Of a stretch of DNA of 64,000 nucleotides, positions 35,048 through 45,903 are shown piece after piece (within the stretch, counting starts at the first letter, position 1; each line of letters begins with the position of its first letter). The translations under genes and the position numbers were made by a program. The stretch covers positions 24,105,795 through 24,169,794 of the forward strand of contig CM044858.1 of the NCBI GenBank assembly GCA_024500155.1, read 5' to 3'. This stretch comes from Chenopodium formosanum. Its lineage: Eukaryota > Streptophyta > Magnoliopsida > Caryophyllales > Amaranthaceae. The notes under the pieces were generated by a model. That model was given only the letters and a program-made list of their open reading frames with translations. It did not search any database and had not been told where the DNA came from.

Positions 35048-37379
35048 CTATGGCGCCGGAGGCCACAGGTCGCGACGGATGCCAAATGTATCGAAAAATG
35101 TCCTACTCCGTGGAGTATGTCCATCATCGTCCCCTGAACCACCAGGCGGCGTGAACTGCAACTCAGGGCCAGGCCACCTAACCTCACCCTGAAACCCGAC
35201 AGAAAGAGGCTGGGGCTGCAAAGGCTGCTGCGACGACGAGCCAAACTCGTATGTCCCACCACCCGTCCCACCTCGAACGGTCGGCCCGGTCGGAACATCC
35301 TCAGGTGATGACGCCGAGTCCTCTACAGCGGCGGCCTCAGAACGACCACCGGAAGTAGTCCGGCGACGCCTCGAGTCGGACCTAGTAGTCTCTCTCTTAG
35401 GCTCGGGTCTCGACCGAGTGCGTGGAGAAGGAATAGGCTGCCCCTGCAAAAGTAAATCAAAGTTAGCAAATGCAAATGAAAAAATAAAGTCAAAAATGAT
35501 AAAAGCAAAAAGTAATACCTCCTCAGCATCGTTGCTACGACAGGTAGCACGGTTCCGCAACCTCACAAGCTGGCTGCGAAAAGCGTCTATGCACCTAGCC
35601 ATAGCCGTCACCACCTCGCGAGAAAACTGTCAAAATAACTAAGTCAGTAACAATTACGAAGCAAACATGAAGATAATATGTGAGAAATCACTCACTCGAG
35701 TCTGGTGACGAGGAATAGACCGCTCCACAAACTGCTCCCCCTTTGGAGCTGGCGGAATAAGCTCCTCGATCGGCCCATACATACCTGGTAGCGTATGGAC
35801 ATCCGTGGAGGAATGAACTCCCTAGGGCCAACCTTTTAAGAATAAAAGTTAGAAAAATACTTGGGGGCTACCTAAAGAAGAATAAACCGAATGAATGAAA
35901 GCATACCGCTGCCTCCTCTGAAAGGACAGGAGCCGGCGCTAGCAAGTCCTCCTCATAGCTCTGCTCGAGGAGAACATAAGACCTCCAAGGAGTACCCCGG
36001 GTAGGCCCACCTACACGATCCCGCTGCAAGGCATCGTGGAACATATGCCGAGGTGGAGGAGCAGGAACAACGAAAGTATCTGAGGAATGTTGGATGGCTA
36101 CCATCTCCCCTAGGTAGACCACCGCGTCGTACGTCCCCAGAAAGTAACGACGCTTGGCTGTGTACTGCGCCGCCAGCGCAGAGATAGGAAAAGCAGCCCA
36201 AGGTCAATAGACCGGGCTAGGCTTCTGCAAAAATCTCTAAATAAGACACTAACACCAACAGATGATAAAAGAAGAAGTATGAGTTGTAGAAACCTACCGA
36301 GAGGATCATCTCTCGAAGGCGCAGCACCTCCGGCGGACCTCTGCGACCTCCCCAACTGGCAGCGATGGGGAGCACGCGAGGAGAAGGCCTCGTAGGCGCA
36401 AGAGAGGGAAAATACTCGTAGAACCAGATCTATACGAAAAGATGAAAATCAGTAAAGATTATGCCTCTAAATCTAGAGTTAAAACCTAAAAAAGAAAGAA
36501 GATGTACCTCTACGACCCTCCAGAAGCTGGAAAGGGCTACCTCCCCAGACAGGGCCTTGTGACGACAGGAACGCCGCAAACCCAGTAGAAAGTCCGCATA
36601 GGCCATGCTGGCCCGGTCATACGTCCCGACCAAGTGAAGGTCGCGAACAGCAGACAGGTAGTAAAGTAGTACTCTACTACCTCGATCAGGGGAAAACGTC
36701 CCTGATAGCAGAATCAGCACAAAGATGCGCACCCGCTGCTCTCGGGTGGTCGCATCATCCTCAAAAGCTGCAGCCAGCGTGTAGGGACGAATACATCGGG
36801 AACTCAGCTGTCCCGACTGAGCCTCAGCCTGGGCCGAACAACGATCGGCCCTAACAACTCCAGAACCTCCGGCGAGTATACGGTGACACCGGCATCAAAA
36901 GGCAGAGGAGTAGACTGGAACTCTAGCCCCGTAATGAGGCTGAAGTCAGCTGGAGTGACTGTCATCTCACCCCAGGGAAAATGAAAGGTGTTGGTGGTGT
37001 CCCAAAAGAACTCCACCAAAGCTCGAACGACAAGGTTACCCCCATCGTATGAAAACATGGCCCGGGTGGCCTGCAGCAGGGGAGTCAACCCACATGACTC
37101 CCAAAGACGACGAAGCCCCTCATCGCGGCTGATGAAGTTGTCGTACAAAGAAATGATGGTGGAATTACCCGAGCCGTGGCTACGGGTCCTCCCACTCGCA
37201 AGACATCGTCGGATCCGCTCCGACAGATGATGAACCAGCGCGTGAAACAGGGTGCGCTCGTCCCAGTCCGGCATGAGACCCAGCCTGGAAGTAGAAGGCA
37301 CGTCCTCACCCTCCCTGGTGGGCTCGTCCTCTCGATGCGTGTCTCTCGACCGAGAACCAGAACCACGTCGTCTAGCCAT
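35048..37379 (-). pseudogene. Antisense gene 1: plant mobile domain (PMD) protein, six exons
   Basis: Minus strand, ATG at 37379. Coding exons are 37379-36508, 36429-36298, 36224-35907, 35821-35696, 35626-35519 and 35443-35048. The five introns (78, 73, 85, 69 and 75 bp) all begin GT, end AG and are phase 0. PMD signatures are FWDTTNTFHFPWGEMTVTP at residues 125-143, VVE-IWFYEYFPSLAP across intron 1 and RRYFLGTYDAVVYLGEM in exon 3. The last exon is low-complexity, rich in Arg, Ser, Pro and Gly, and ends RRDLWPPAP. The intact protein would be about 650 residues, normal for this family. Damage consists of a one-base frame change near 36830 in exon 1 and a TGA at 36206-36204 in exon 3. PMD proteins act in the nucleus (Arabidopsis MAIN and MAIL1). 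Here the role may be to help the element against silencing, which is inference. Confidence 0.82.
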
Positions 37380-37380
37380 G

Positions 37381-38004
37381 CTAAAGTATATAAAAGTAAT
37401 TAAATTTAAGGCTCTACAGTATCTAAGGTTCGCCTAGGCCGCATGATACTATGTTCGCAAAATAGAGTACGTAGTACTAAAACAGAGCAATAATTTCAAA
37501 CAAGCATGGAAGCATTTTTCAAGCAAATAAACAATTTCTTGCAAACATATGATGAATATTGTGACAAATTGTACAAGTAAAAGCAGTAAAAATGCAAAGA
37601 ACGACCCACATTGTTCTTCACGACCTTAAGAGGTCCAACAATGGTGAATCGTTCGTTTCTTCACCAAATTGAGTCAAACAAGTCTCAAAATACTCCCAAG
37701 GTAATATACAAGCATAATCAAACAAATTCAAGGCATAAAATTCAACGAACAAAGCAAAATAAGCAAGAACGTTTTCGAATTTTTCGAAAATCCGCAAACA
37801 AGAATGCATAATTCGTCAAAAACCGAGTAGAGTTTAAGCAAAACTTACATAGATCGGGAAAATAGATGAGAAAAGCTTCAATTTGCAACAAGTTTGAGCG
37901 AATTTGGTTAAGAAATGAGCGAGAACGAGTGAAGTGAAGTTTTCGTGAGTTTTGAGAAGCAGAGCAGCGAAATAGAAATGAAGAAGAAGACGGGTTTAAA
38001 ACCC
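37381..38004 (-). promoter_or_regulatory. Putative 5'UTR, leader intron and promoter of antisense gene 1
   Basis: Read on the minus strand. A palindromic TATA-like sequence GGGTTTTAAACCC (38004-37992) is followed by a pyrimidine-rich tract (cttcttcttcatttc). A clean donor ATCTAT|GTAAGT lies at 37848/37847, and the acceptor TATACTTTAG|C is directly before the ATG at 37379. The leader intron would be 37848-37381 (468 bp). This layout of CT-rich leader, 5'UTR intron and ATG at the acceptor is common in plant genes. The TATA assignment is weak. Confidence 0.5.
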
Positions 38005-38009
38005 TGATT

Positions 38010-38115
38010 CTGTCTCCAAACGACAGAATTTTCGCGAGGCAACAGACTCTGTCGCGTGGCAACAGAAGCAAAAGCACGCGACAGAAGTTTCTGACCAGCG
38101 CTGGAGCGGCGACAG
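38010..38115. repeat. Palindrome cluster F, upstream of antisense gene 1
   Basis: Contains CTGTCTCCAAACGACAG (38010-38026), TTTCGCGAGGCAACAG (about 38030), CTGTCGCGTGGCAACAG (38049-38065), GCACGCGACAG (about 38075) and GCGGCGACAG (about 38106). It is more degenerate than the other clusters but has the same sequence and spacing. It is immediately upstream of the putative leader of antisense gene 1. Confidence 0.82.
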
Positions 38116-38119
38116 AATA

Positions 38120-38964
38120 CTGGGCCCCTCCTTATGGTTTTGTGGGCTTATTTTAGTAATTTGGGTTCCTTGTTACGCCAGTTAGCCCTTTTAAGAAAAT
38201 TGACATGATTCAGTCAGCTTGATCGCAAAATGCATTAAGTGATCGACTTGATGAAAGATCGTCTCACTTAGCTTAAAGCGCCTAAGTATTGGCTCATAAT
38301 AAGGCACCGAAATATTAGTTCAATAGATGCACCAAAATAATGGTTTACAAAGGCAAAAGCACCAATGTATTGGCACAAATATAAAAACAATGATAATCAC
38401 AATGTATTAAGGGTCAAAAAGCATAATGATTCTTTGGCAATGTCCCAACATAGAGAGGAGTTGTCTAGTGGCGAAGCACGGCCTTGGCGAGGTAGTGTCA
38501 CAAATTTTGGAGATGACGAAGTAAGGTCAACTTCGACGGTCCCTCAAGGTAAAGAAGAGATTGTCTATAGCGGCGATGCACTGCCGTGGCGACATACTGC
38601 CACACCCTAGAAGATGACGACATACAGTTATTTTCGACGATGTTCCCAAAATACTGTGGAGGATTGTCACCAAGAATATTAAAGACGACGACATATGGTA
38701 ATCTTCAACGATTGCGTTCACGAGGCACTGTGGAGGTTGTCACAAACAACAAAAGCAACAGCAAAATGGTTACGTTCAGAGACGTGTGCTCGACGGTGCA
38801 AGATACGCGTTTCTTAACTCTTTTATCTGTTTTAACTAATGATTAGTTTGCAGGTATCGGCGTTATAAGAATGATTTGGAATCGCAGAACGTTTTGAATC
38901 ATTCTCCGTCCCTATCGATACTTTGACTTTCGTTTTCGAAACATAAGTTTCTTCAAAATCAGTC
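38120..38964 (+). repeat. 3' untranslated spacer with degenerate tandem repeats
   Basis: No gene. At about 38270-38390 there are short imperfect repeats built on gcaccaaaataatgg and gcaccaatgtattgg. At about 38450-38760 a longer unit of roughly 70-110 bp repeats three times in degenerate form: gatgacgaagtaagg (38512), gatgacgacatacag (38613) and gacgacgacatatgg (38685). Each is followed by ttcgacg or ttcaacg and then gtggaggttgtcac-like DNA. Tandem repeats in the 3' untranslated region are known in pea Ogre elements, where one gave rise to a satellite. Confidence 0.65.
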
Positions 38965-38978
38965 AAAGTGGGGGCTTC
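38965..38978 (+). other. Polypurine tract
   Basis: aaagtgggggcttc directly precedes the TGTAGACACC start of the 3' LTR. The purine core AAAGTGGGGG would prime plus-strand synthesis. Its position adjoining the LTR supports the exact LTR boundary. Confidence 0.75.
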
Positions 38979-40974
38979 TGTAGACACCCATTTGTGTCTC
39001 CCCAAAAGCAAAACCCAGTGATGAATGCCTTTCATGTCGAACCATTATCGAATTAAGTGAAAGTGGTTGGAAGTCAAGTGTTGCGATTTAGTTTTAATTA
39101 AAATTCTCTTCTCTCTGTTTTTGAAAATAACTTTATTTATTTGAAAATAGATAAACCAGTTTAGTTTTGTCCATAATTAAGGTCCAATAATAGTGTAGTT
39201 GGATGGGGCTCGAAAAGACCTTTCCAACGATATATTATAAGCCCAATTCCGATGAATATTGAGGAAGTTATGACAAAAATACTAAACTGGGCCCGGTTAA
39301 TTATTTAAATACGGCCCAATGATCTAGAGGAGGGCCCAATGTTAATTATTATTCCTAAAATTATTAGGATTAATTATGATTTTCTAGAAGTTTCTAGAAG
39401 GTTCTTCTTAATTCTAATATTATTATATTTAATAATTAATTATTTTAAAATAGACTTTTATTTGGAGTAAAATATTGTTTTATTATCTTAAAAATATGTA
39501 TTTTATCTTCTGTACGGATTCCGTAGATCAAGTTGATTAAAGATCGGATTCCGCGTGAAGAAAACGCGCTAATACAGGTTGTCGCCAAACAACAAGTCTG
39601 TCGCCGCGCGACAGACCTTGTCGCCACGCGACAGACCTCTGTCGCCGTGCGACAGACCCTGTCACCTCGCGACAGACATTGTCGCGTCGCGACAGAGTCG
39701 ATTCCTGGCGACAGCGTGTAGTTTTATTCCTTATCAAATTCTATGATTTTCCGGACTATTTTCATTATAAATAGGGTCCGAATCCTTGTTTTCAGAATCA
39801 TCAATTCTCATCAATTCTTCCTTAATTCTCTCTTTTCTTTCTTGAGCAATATTTGCTTTCTTTCTCTCTCTCTTTCTAAACTAGCTTTTCACAAACACAA
39901 TTCCGCATTCACAAGACTTAGAGTCTCTTAGCCAAGTTCGAAGTTGCCTTCGCCCTAGACGTGAAAGGTTGATAATTTCTGAGGGTTTGGTCCAAAACTA
40001 GTCTAAACTTTATTTAATTTGATTTCAATTTAATTCTTTAATTATTGTTTATTGATTTTCATTGAAGTTTACTAACTTGTGTATTTTGTTATTAGAAAGA
40101 GGTACGAGGCTTCAAAGTAAGTAGATTAGCTTACTTCCTATTTCTTTCACAATGTAGATTGCATGCTTATTATTGTTTAATATTCCTAGTATCATGTTAG
40201 GATGCTTTTAATGCTTTCTAGTATCATGTTAGGATGTTATTTTATGCTTTCTAGTATCATGTTTAGGATGCCTTTACTCTTTTCTAATATCATGATAGCA
40301 TGTTAGTACCATATTAGGTTTAAAGCTTTGATCTTTATTGTTTAGTGACATGCTAGGAGTTGTTATTAATCTTGTTAGTATCATGCCTAGGATCTTGCTA
40401 TTATTATTAAGCTTTATTATGCCTTATTATGTTATGATCATCATTATTATTGTTTATTATTATGTTGTTTGATGTATTTTTATTGTTATTGCTTGATCAC
40501 ACCTTTTATGATTGTTAAATGGAATTTGTACTTGAAATCACGCTTAATAAGATAATTATTAATTTGGTTTAGGCTAATGTGATTTTAATTCAAGTGATCG
40601 CCAATAATAGTCTTTTTTGTGCATTAATATTCAACCAACATAGATAAACAGGGTAGGTCTAATATGATGTTTGTGTGTTATTCGAAAAGCGCACATGAAT
40701 ACGAACAGAACAAAGTAGAGGCCTATTTTATAGGGCGGGTCCTTTCTTTTGTAGATTGGATTCGTACCCTCATCCCCGGACCCTGTTTGGTTCAAGACCT
40801 TATGGAGTAGTTGATGGTCCTTTTGGATCGTCTTTTGGGTTTACAAGTTCCTAAAACTTGTTGGCGACTCTTTTTGCTCTTTGTCTTTCCCTTTGGAACG
40901 CCACCGTACTTTAGTGTATGATCACAGTGGGGTTCAAGTTTGGGGTAATCATAATGCTTGAAATATTCCCTACA
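38979..40974 (+). repeat. 3' LTR of the Ogre-like element (1,996 bp, complete)
   Basis: Starts TGTAGACACC and ends CCCTACA, giving the usual TG...CA with inverted TGTAG/CTACA ends. From 39012 it aligns with the 5' LTR. The palindrome cluster at 39579-39715 has six 17-bp units against three in the 5' copy. The TATA box is at 39766-39775. The satellite resumes directly at 40975 with gccccgtaacc. Confidence 0.95.
39579..39715. repeat. Palindrome cluster A' (3' LTR, expanded)
   Basis: Units are TTGTCGCCAAACAACAA (39579), CTGTCGCCGCGCGACAG (39598), TTGTCGCCACGCGACAG (39618), CTGTCGCCGTGCGACAG (39639), CTGTCACCTCGCGACAG (39659) and TTGTCGCGTCGCGACAG (39679), then the half-site CTGGCGACAGC (39705). 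The period is 20-21 bp, about two helical turns. The last half-site is again 50 bp from the TATA box. Confidence 0.92.
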
Positions 40975-43900
40975 GCCCCGTAACCTCAAAATTACTCAAA
41001 AAGCGTGGATTTATAGCCTTCAATTTTGGAATTTTTTGACCTTTTTTCGCCCGGAAAAAAAAATTGCCGAGATGTTTACCATGGTTCCTAATACCCTCCG
41101 GGAGTCCAATTGAGTGGGTGGAACCATCCAATATGTCTTTAAACAATCAATTTACCGGTTCCAAACTTGCACCGATATCGTGACCTCAAGCCTACCACGG
41201 ACATTTATGGCAACAAATAAGGGTCATATATGGTTCCAAACGTCATTATATGACCCTAAGGTGTATCCCCTAGGGTCTCAAGACTTTTCGCAACCGGGAC
41301 CATTAACTTAAAAATTCCTCAAAAAGCGTGGATTATAGCCTTCAATTTTTGAATTTTTTTGATCTTTTTTCGCACGGAATTAAAAATTCCCGAGATGTTT
41401 ACCATGGTTCCTGATACCCTCCGGGAGTCCGATTGAGTGGGTGGAACCATCCAATATTCCTTTAAACAGTCAATTTACCCGTTCCAAACTTGCACCGGTA
41501 TCGTGACCTCAAGCCTACCACGGACATTTATGGCAACATATAAGGGTAATATATGGTTCCAAACGTCATTATATAGCCTAAGATATATTCCCTAGGGTCT
41601 CAAGACTTTTCGCCACCGGGCCCCGTAACTTCAAAATTTCTCAAAAGGAGTGGATTATAGCCTTCAATTTTTGAATTTTTTGACCTTTTTTCGCCAGAAA
41701 ATAAAAATTGCCGAGATGTTTACCATGGTTCCTAATACCCTCCGGGAGTCCAATTGAGTGGGAGGAACCATCCAATAAGCCATTAAACAGTCAATTTACC
41801 CGTTCCAAACTTGCACCGATATCATGACCTCAAGCCTACCACGGACATTTATGGCAACATATAATAATCATATATAGTTCCAAACGTCATTATATGACCC
41901 TAAGATGTATCCCCTAGGATCTCAAGACATTTCGCCACCGGGCCCGGTAACCTCAAAATTCCTCAAAAGGCGTGGATTATAGCCTTCAATTTTTGAATTT
42001 TTTGACCTTTTTTCGCCCGGAAATAAAAATTGCCGAGAGGTTTACCATGGTTCCTAATACCCTCTGGGAGTCCAATTGATGGGTGGAACCATTCAATATG
42101 CCTTTAAACAGTCAATTTACCCGTTCCAAACTAGCACCGATATCATGACCTCAAGCCTACCACGGACATTTATGGCAAAATATATGGGTCATATATGGTT
42201 CCAACAGTCATTATATGACCCTAAGATGTATCCCCTAGGGTCTCAAGACTTTTCGCCACAGGACCACGTAACCTCAAATTTCCTCAAAAAGCGTGGATTA
42301 TAGCCATCAATTGTGGAATTTTTTGACCTTTTTTCGCCCAGAAATAAAAATTGCGGAGATGTTTATCATGGTTCCTAATACCCTCCAGGAGTCCAATTGA
42401 TTGGGTGGAACCATCCAATATGCCTTTAAACAGTCAATTTACCCGTTCCAAAGTAGCACCGATATCGTGACCTCAAGCCTACCACGGACGTTTATGGCAA
42501 CATATAAGGGTCATATATGGTTCCAAACGTCATTATATGACCCTAAGATGTATCCCCTAGGGTCTCAAGTCTTTTCGCCACCGGGCCCCGTAACCTCAAA
42601 ATTTTTCAAAAAGCGTGGATTATAGCCTTCAATTTTGGAATTTTTTGACCTTTTTTCGCCCGGAAATAAAAATTGCCGAGAGGTTTACCATGGTTCCTAA
42701 TACCCTCCGGGAGTCCAATTGAGTGGGTGGAACCATCCAATAAGCCTTTAAACAGTCAATTTACCCGTTCCGAACTTGCACCGATATTATGACCTCAAGC
42801 CTACCACGGACATTTATGGCAACATATAATAATCATATATAGTTCCAAACGTCATTATATGACCCTAAGATGTATCCCCTAAGATCTCAAGACTTTTCGC
42901 CACCGGGCCTCGTAACCTCAAAATTCCTCAAAAGGCGTGGATTATAGCCTTCAATTTTTGAATTTTTTGACCTTTTTTCGCCCGGAAATAAAAATTACCG
43001 AGATGTTTACCATGGTTCCTAATACCCTCCAGGAGTCTAATTGAGTGGGTGAAACCTTCCAATAAGCCTTTAAACAGTCAATTTACCCTTTCCAAACTTG
43101 CACTGATATCGTGATCTCAAGCCTACCACGGACCATTATGGCAAAATATATGGGTCATATATGGTTCCAACAGTCATTATATGACCCTAAGATGTATCCC
43201 CTAGGGTCTCAAGACTTTTCGCCACCGGACCACGTAACCTCAAATTTCCTCAAAAAGCGTGGATTATAGCCATCAATTGTGGAATTTTTTGACCTTTTTT
43301 CGCCCAGAAATAAAAATTGCGGAGATGTTTATCATGGTTCCTAATACCCTCCAGGAGTCCAATTGATTGGGTGGAACCATCCAATATGCCTTTAAACAGT
43401 CAATTTACCCGTTCCAAAGTAGCACCGATATCGTGACCTCAAGCCTACCACGGACATTTATGGCAACATATAAGGGTCATATATGGTTCCAAACGTCATT
43501 ATATGACCCTAAGATGTATCCCCTAGGGTCTCAAGACTTTTCGCCACCGGTCCCCGTAACCTCAAAATTCCTCAAAAAGCGTGGATTATAGCTTTTAATT
43601 TTGGAATTTTTTGACCTTTTTTTCGCCCGGAAATAAAAATTGCCGAGAGGTTTACCATCGTTCCTAATACCCTCCGGGAGTCCAATTGAGTGGGTGGAAC
43701 CATCCAATATGCCTTTAAACAGTCAATTTACCCGTTCCAAACTTGCACCGATATCGTGACCTCAAGTCTACCACGGACATTTATGGCAACATATAAGGGT
43801 CATATATGGTTCCAACAGTCATTATATGACCCTAAGATGTATCCCCTAGGGTCTCAAGACTTTTTGCCACCGGGCCCCGTAACCTCAAAATTCCTCAAAA

Positions 43901-45903
43901 AGCGTGGATTATAGCCCTCAATTTTTGAATTTTTTGACCTTTTTTTTCGCTCGGAAATAAAAATTGCCGAGAAGTTTACCATGGTACCTAATACCCTCCT
44001 GGAGTCCAATTGAGTGGATGGAACTATCCAATATGCCTTTAAACAGTCAATTTACCCGTTCCAAACTTGAACCGATATCGTGACCTCAAGCCTACCACGG
44101 ACATTTATGGCAACATATAAGGGTCATATATGGTTCGTTTACCATGGTTCCTAATACCCTCCGGAAGTCCAATTGAGTGGATGGAACCATCCAATATGCC
44201 TTTAAACAGTCAATTTACCCGTTCCGAACTTGCACCGATATCGTGACCTCATGCCTACCGCAGACATTTATGGCAACATATAAGGGTCACATAAGGTTCC
44301 AAACGTCATTATATGACCCTAAGATGTATCCCTTAGGGTCTCAAGACTTTTCGCCACCGGTCCCCGTAACCTCAAAATTCCTCAAAAAGCGTGGATTATA
44401 GCCTTTAATTTTGGAATTTTTTGACCTTTTTTTCGCCCGGAAATAAAAATTGCCGAGAGGTTTACCATGGCTCCTAATACCCTCCGGGAGTCCAATTGAG
44501 TGGGTGGAACCATCCAATATGCCTTTAAACAGTCAATTTACCCGTTCCAAACTTGCACCGATATCATGACCTCAAGCCTACCACGGACATTTATGGCAAC
44601 ATATAATAATCATATATAGTTCCAAACGTCATTATATGACCCTAAGATGTATCCCCTAGGATCTCAAGATATTTCGCCACCAGGCCCCGTAACCTCAAAA
44701 TTCCTCAAAAGGCGTGGATTATAGCCTTCAATTTTTGAATTTTTTGACCTTTTTTCGCCCGGAAATAAAAATTGCCGAGAGGTTTACCATGGTTCCTAAT
44801 ACCCTCCGGGAGTCCAATTGATGGGTGGAACCATTCAATATGCCTTTAAACAGTCAATTTACCCGTTCCGAACTTGCACCGATATCGTGACCTCATGCCT
44901 ACCGCAGACATTTATGGCAACATATAAGGGTCATATAAGGTTCCAAACGTCATTATATGACCCTAAGATGTATCCCTTAGGGTCTCAAGACTTTTCGCCA
45001 CCGGACCACGTAACCTCAAATTTCCTCAAAAAGCGTGGATTATAGCCATCAATTGTGGAATTTTTTGACCTTTTTTCGCCCGGAAATAAAAATTGCCGAG
45101 AGGTTTACCATGGTTCCTAATACCCTCCGGGAGTCCAATTGAGTGGGTGGAACCATCCAATATGCCTTTAAACAGTCAATTTACCCGTTCCAAACTTGCA
45201 CCGATATCGTGACCTCAAGCCTACTACGGACATTTATGGAAACATATAAGGGTCATATATGGTTCCAAACGTCATTATATGACCCTAATGTGTATCCCCT
45301 AGGGTCTCAAGACTTTTCGCCACCGAGCCCCGAACCTCAAAATTCCTCAAAAAACGTGGATTATAGCCTTTCAATTTTGGAAATTTTTTACCTTTTTTCG
45401 CCCGGAAATAAAAATTGCCGAGATGTTTACCATGGTTCCTAATACCCTCCGGAACTCCAACTGAGTGGGTGGAACCATTCAATATGCCTTTAAACAGTCA
45501 ATTTACCCGTTCCGAACTTGCACCTATATCGTGACCTCATGCCTACCGCAGACATTTATGGCAACATATAAGGGTCATATATGGTTCCAAACGTCATTAT
45601 ATGACCCTAAGATGTATCCCCTAGGGTCTCAAGACTTTTCGCCACCGGTCCCCGTAACCTCAAAATTCCTCAAAAAGCGTGGATTATAGCTTTTAATTTT
45701 GGAATTTTTTGACCTTTTTTTCGCCCGGAAATAAAAATTGCCGAGAGGTTTACCATGGTTCCTAATACCCTCCGGGAGTCCAATTGAGTGGGTGGAACCA
45801 TCCAATATGCCTTTAAACAGTCAATTTACCCGTTCCAAACTTGCACCGATATCGTGACCTCAAGCCTACCACGGACATTTATGGCAACATATAAGGGTCA
45901 TAT
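40975..45903 (+). repeat. 322-bp satellite, block 2 (about 15 monomers)
   Basis: The same monomer as block 1, resuming in phase gccccgtaacc after the Ogre-like element and cut at gggtcatat by the Copia element. Several monomers share private variants such as ataataatcatatatagttcc and aaaggcgtggatt, so this block is more homogeneous than block 1. One monomer near 44136 has an internal deletion of about 160 bp (tatatggttc joined to gtttaccatgg). Confidence 0.96.
41700..43610 (+). repeat. Three-monomer higher-order repeat
   Basis: A 966-bp (three-monomer) period with matching private variants. Variants tatatgggtcatatatgg and ttccaacagtcatt followed by ggaccacgtaacc, atagccatcaattgtgg, aaattgcggagatg and ccaaagtagcaccg occur at about 42180-42460 and 43145-43430. 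The ataataatcatatatag variant occurs at about 41862 and 42826. A dimeric pattern follows at about 44170-45600, marked by gttccgaacttgcacc and tgcctaccgcagac and spaced about 645 bp. Confidence 0.8.

Larger units (their letters stand above)
22100..40974 (+). mobile_element. Ty3/Gypsy Tat/Ogre-like LTR retrotransposon (degenerate)
   Basis: It comprises a 5' LTR (first 33 bp missing), a primer site matching the tRNA-Arg 3' end, a long leader, gag, an aspartic protease, a G-patch, RT, two consecutive RNase H domains, integrase, then about 6.5 kb of extra 3' DNA with two antisense genes, a purine-rich tract and a 3' LTR. A second (archaeal-type) RNase H, a tRNA-Arg primer, very long internal DNA and antisense PMD-type genes are known features of the plant Tat clade, especially Ogre/TatIV. 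The sense genes carry at least four nonsense codons and four frame changes, so the copy cannot make its own proteins. It is inserted in the 322-bp satellite. The right flank resumes at gccccgtaacc, whereas the left flank stops about 80 bp later in monomer phase, so no target duplication survives. Confidence 0.93.

Noticed and set aside
39579..39715. Possible CRISPR-like array (regular short repeats with a 20-bp period)
   Set aside because: There are no unique spacers of constant length, the repeats abut one another, and the locus is a plant LTR. It is a minisatellite of palindromes.
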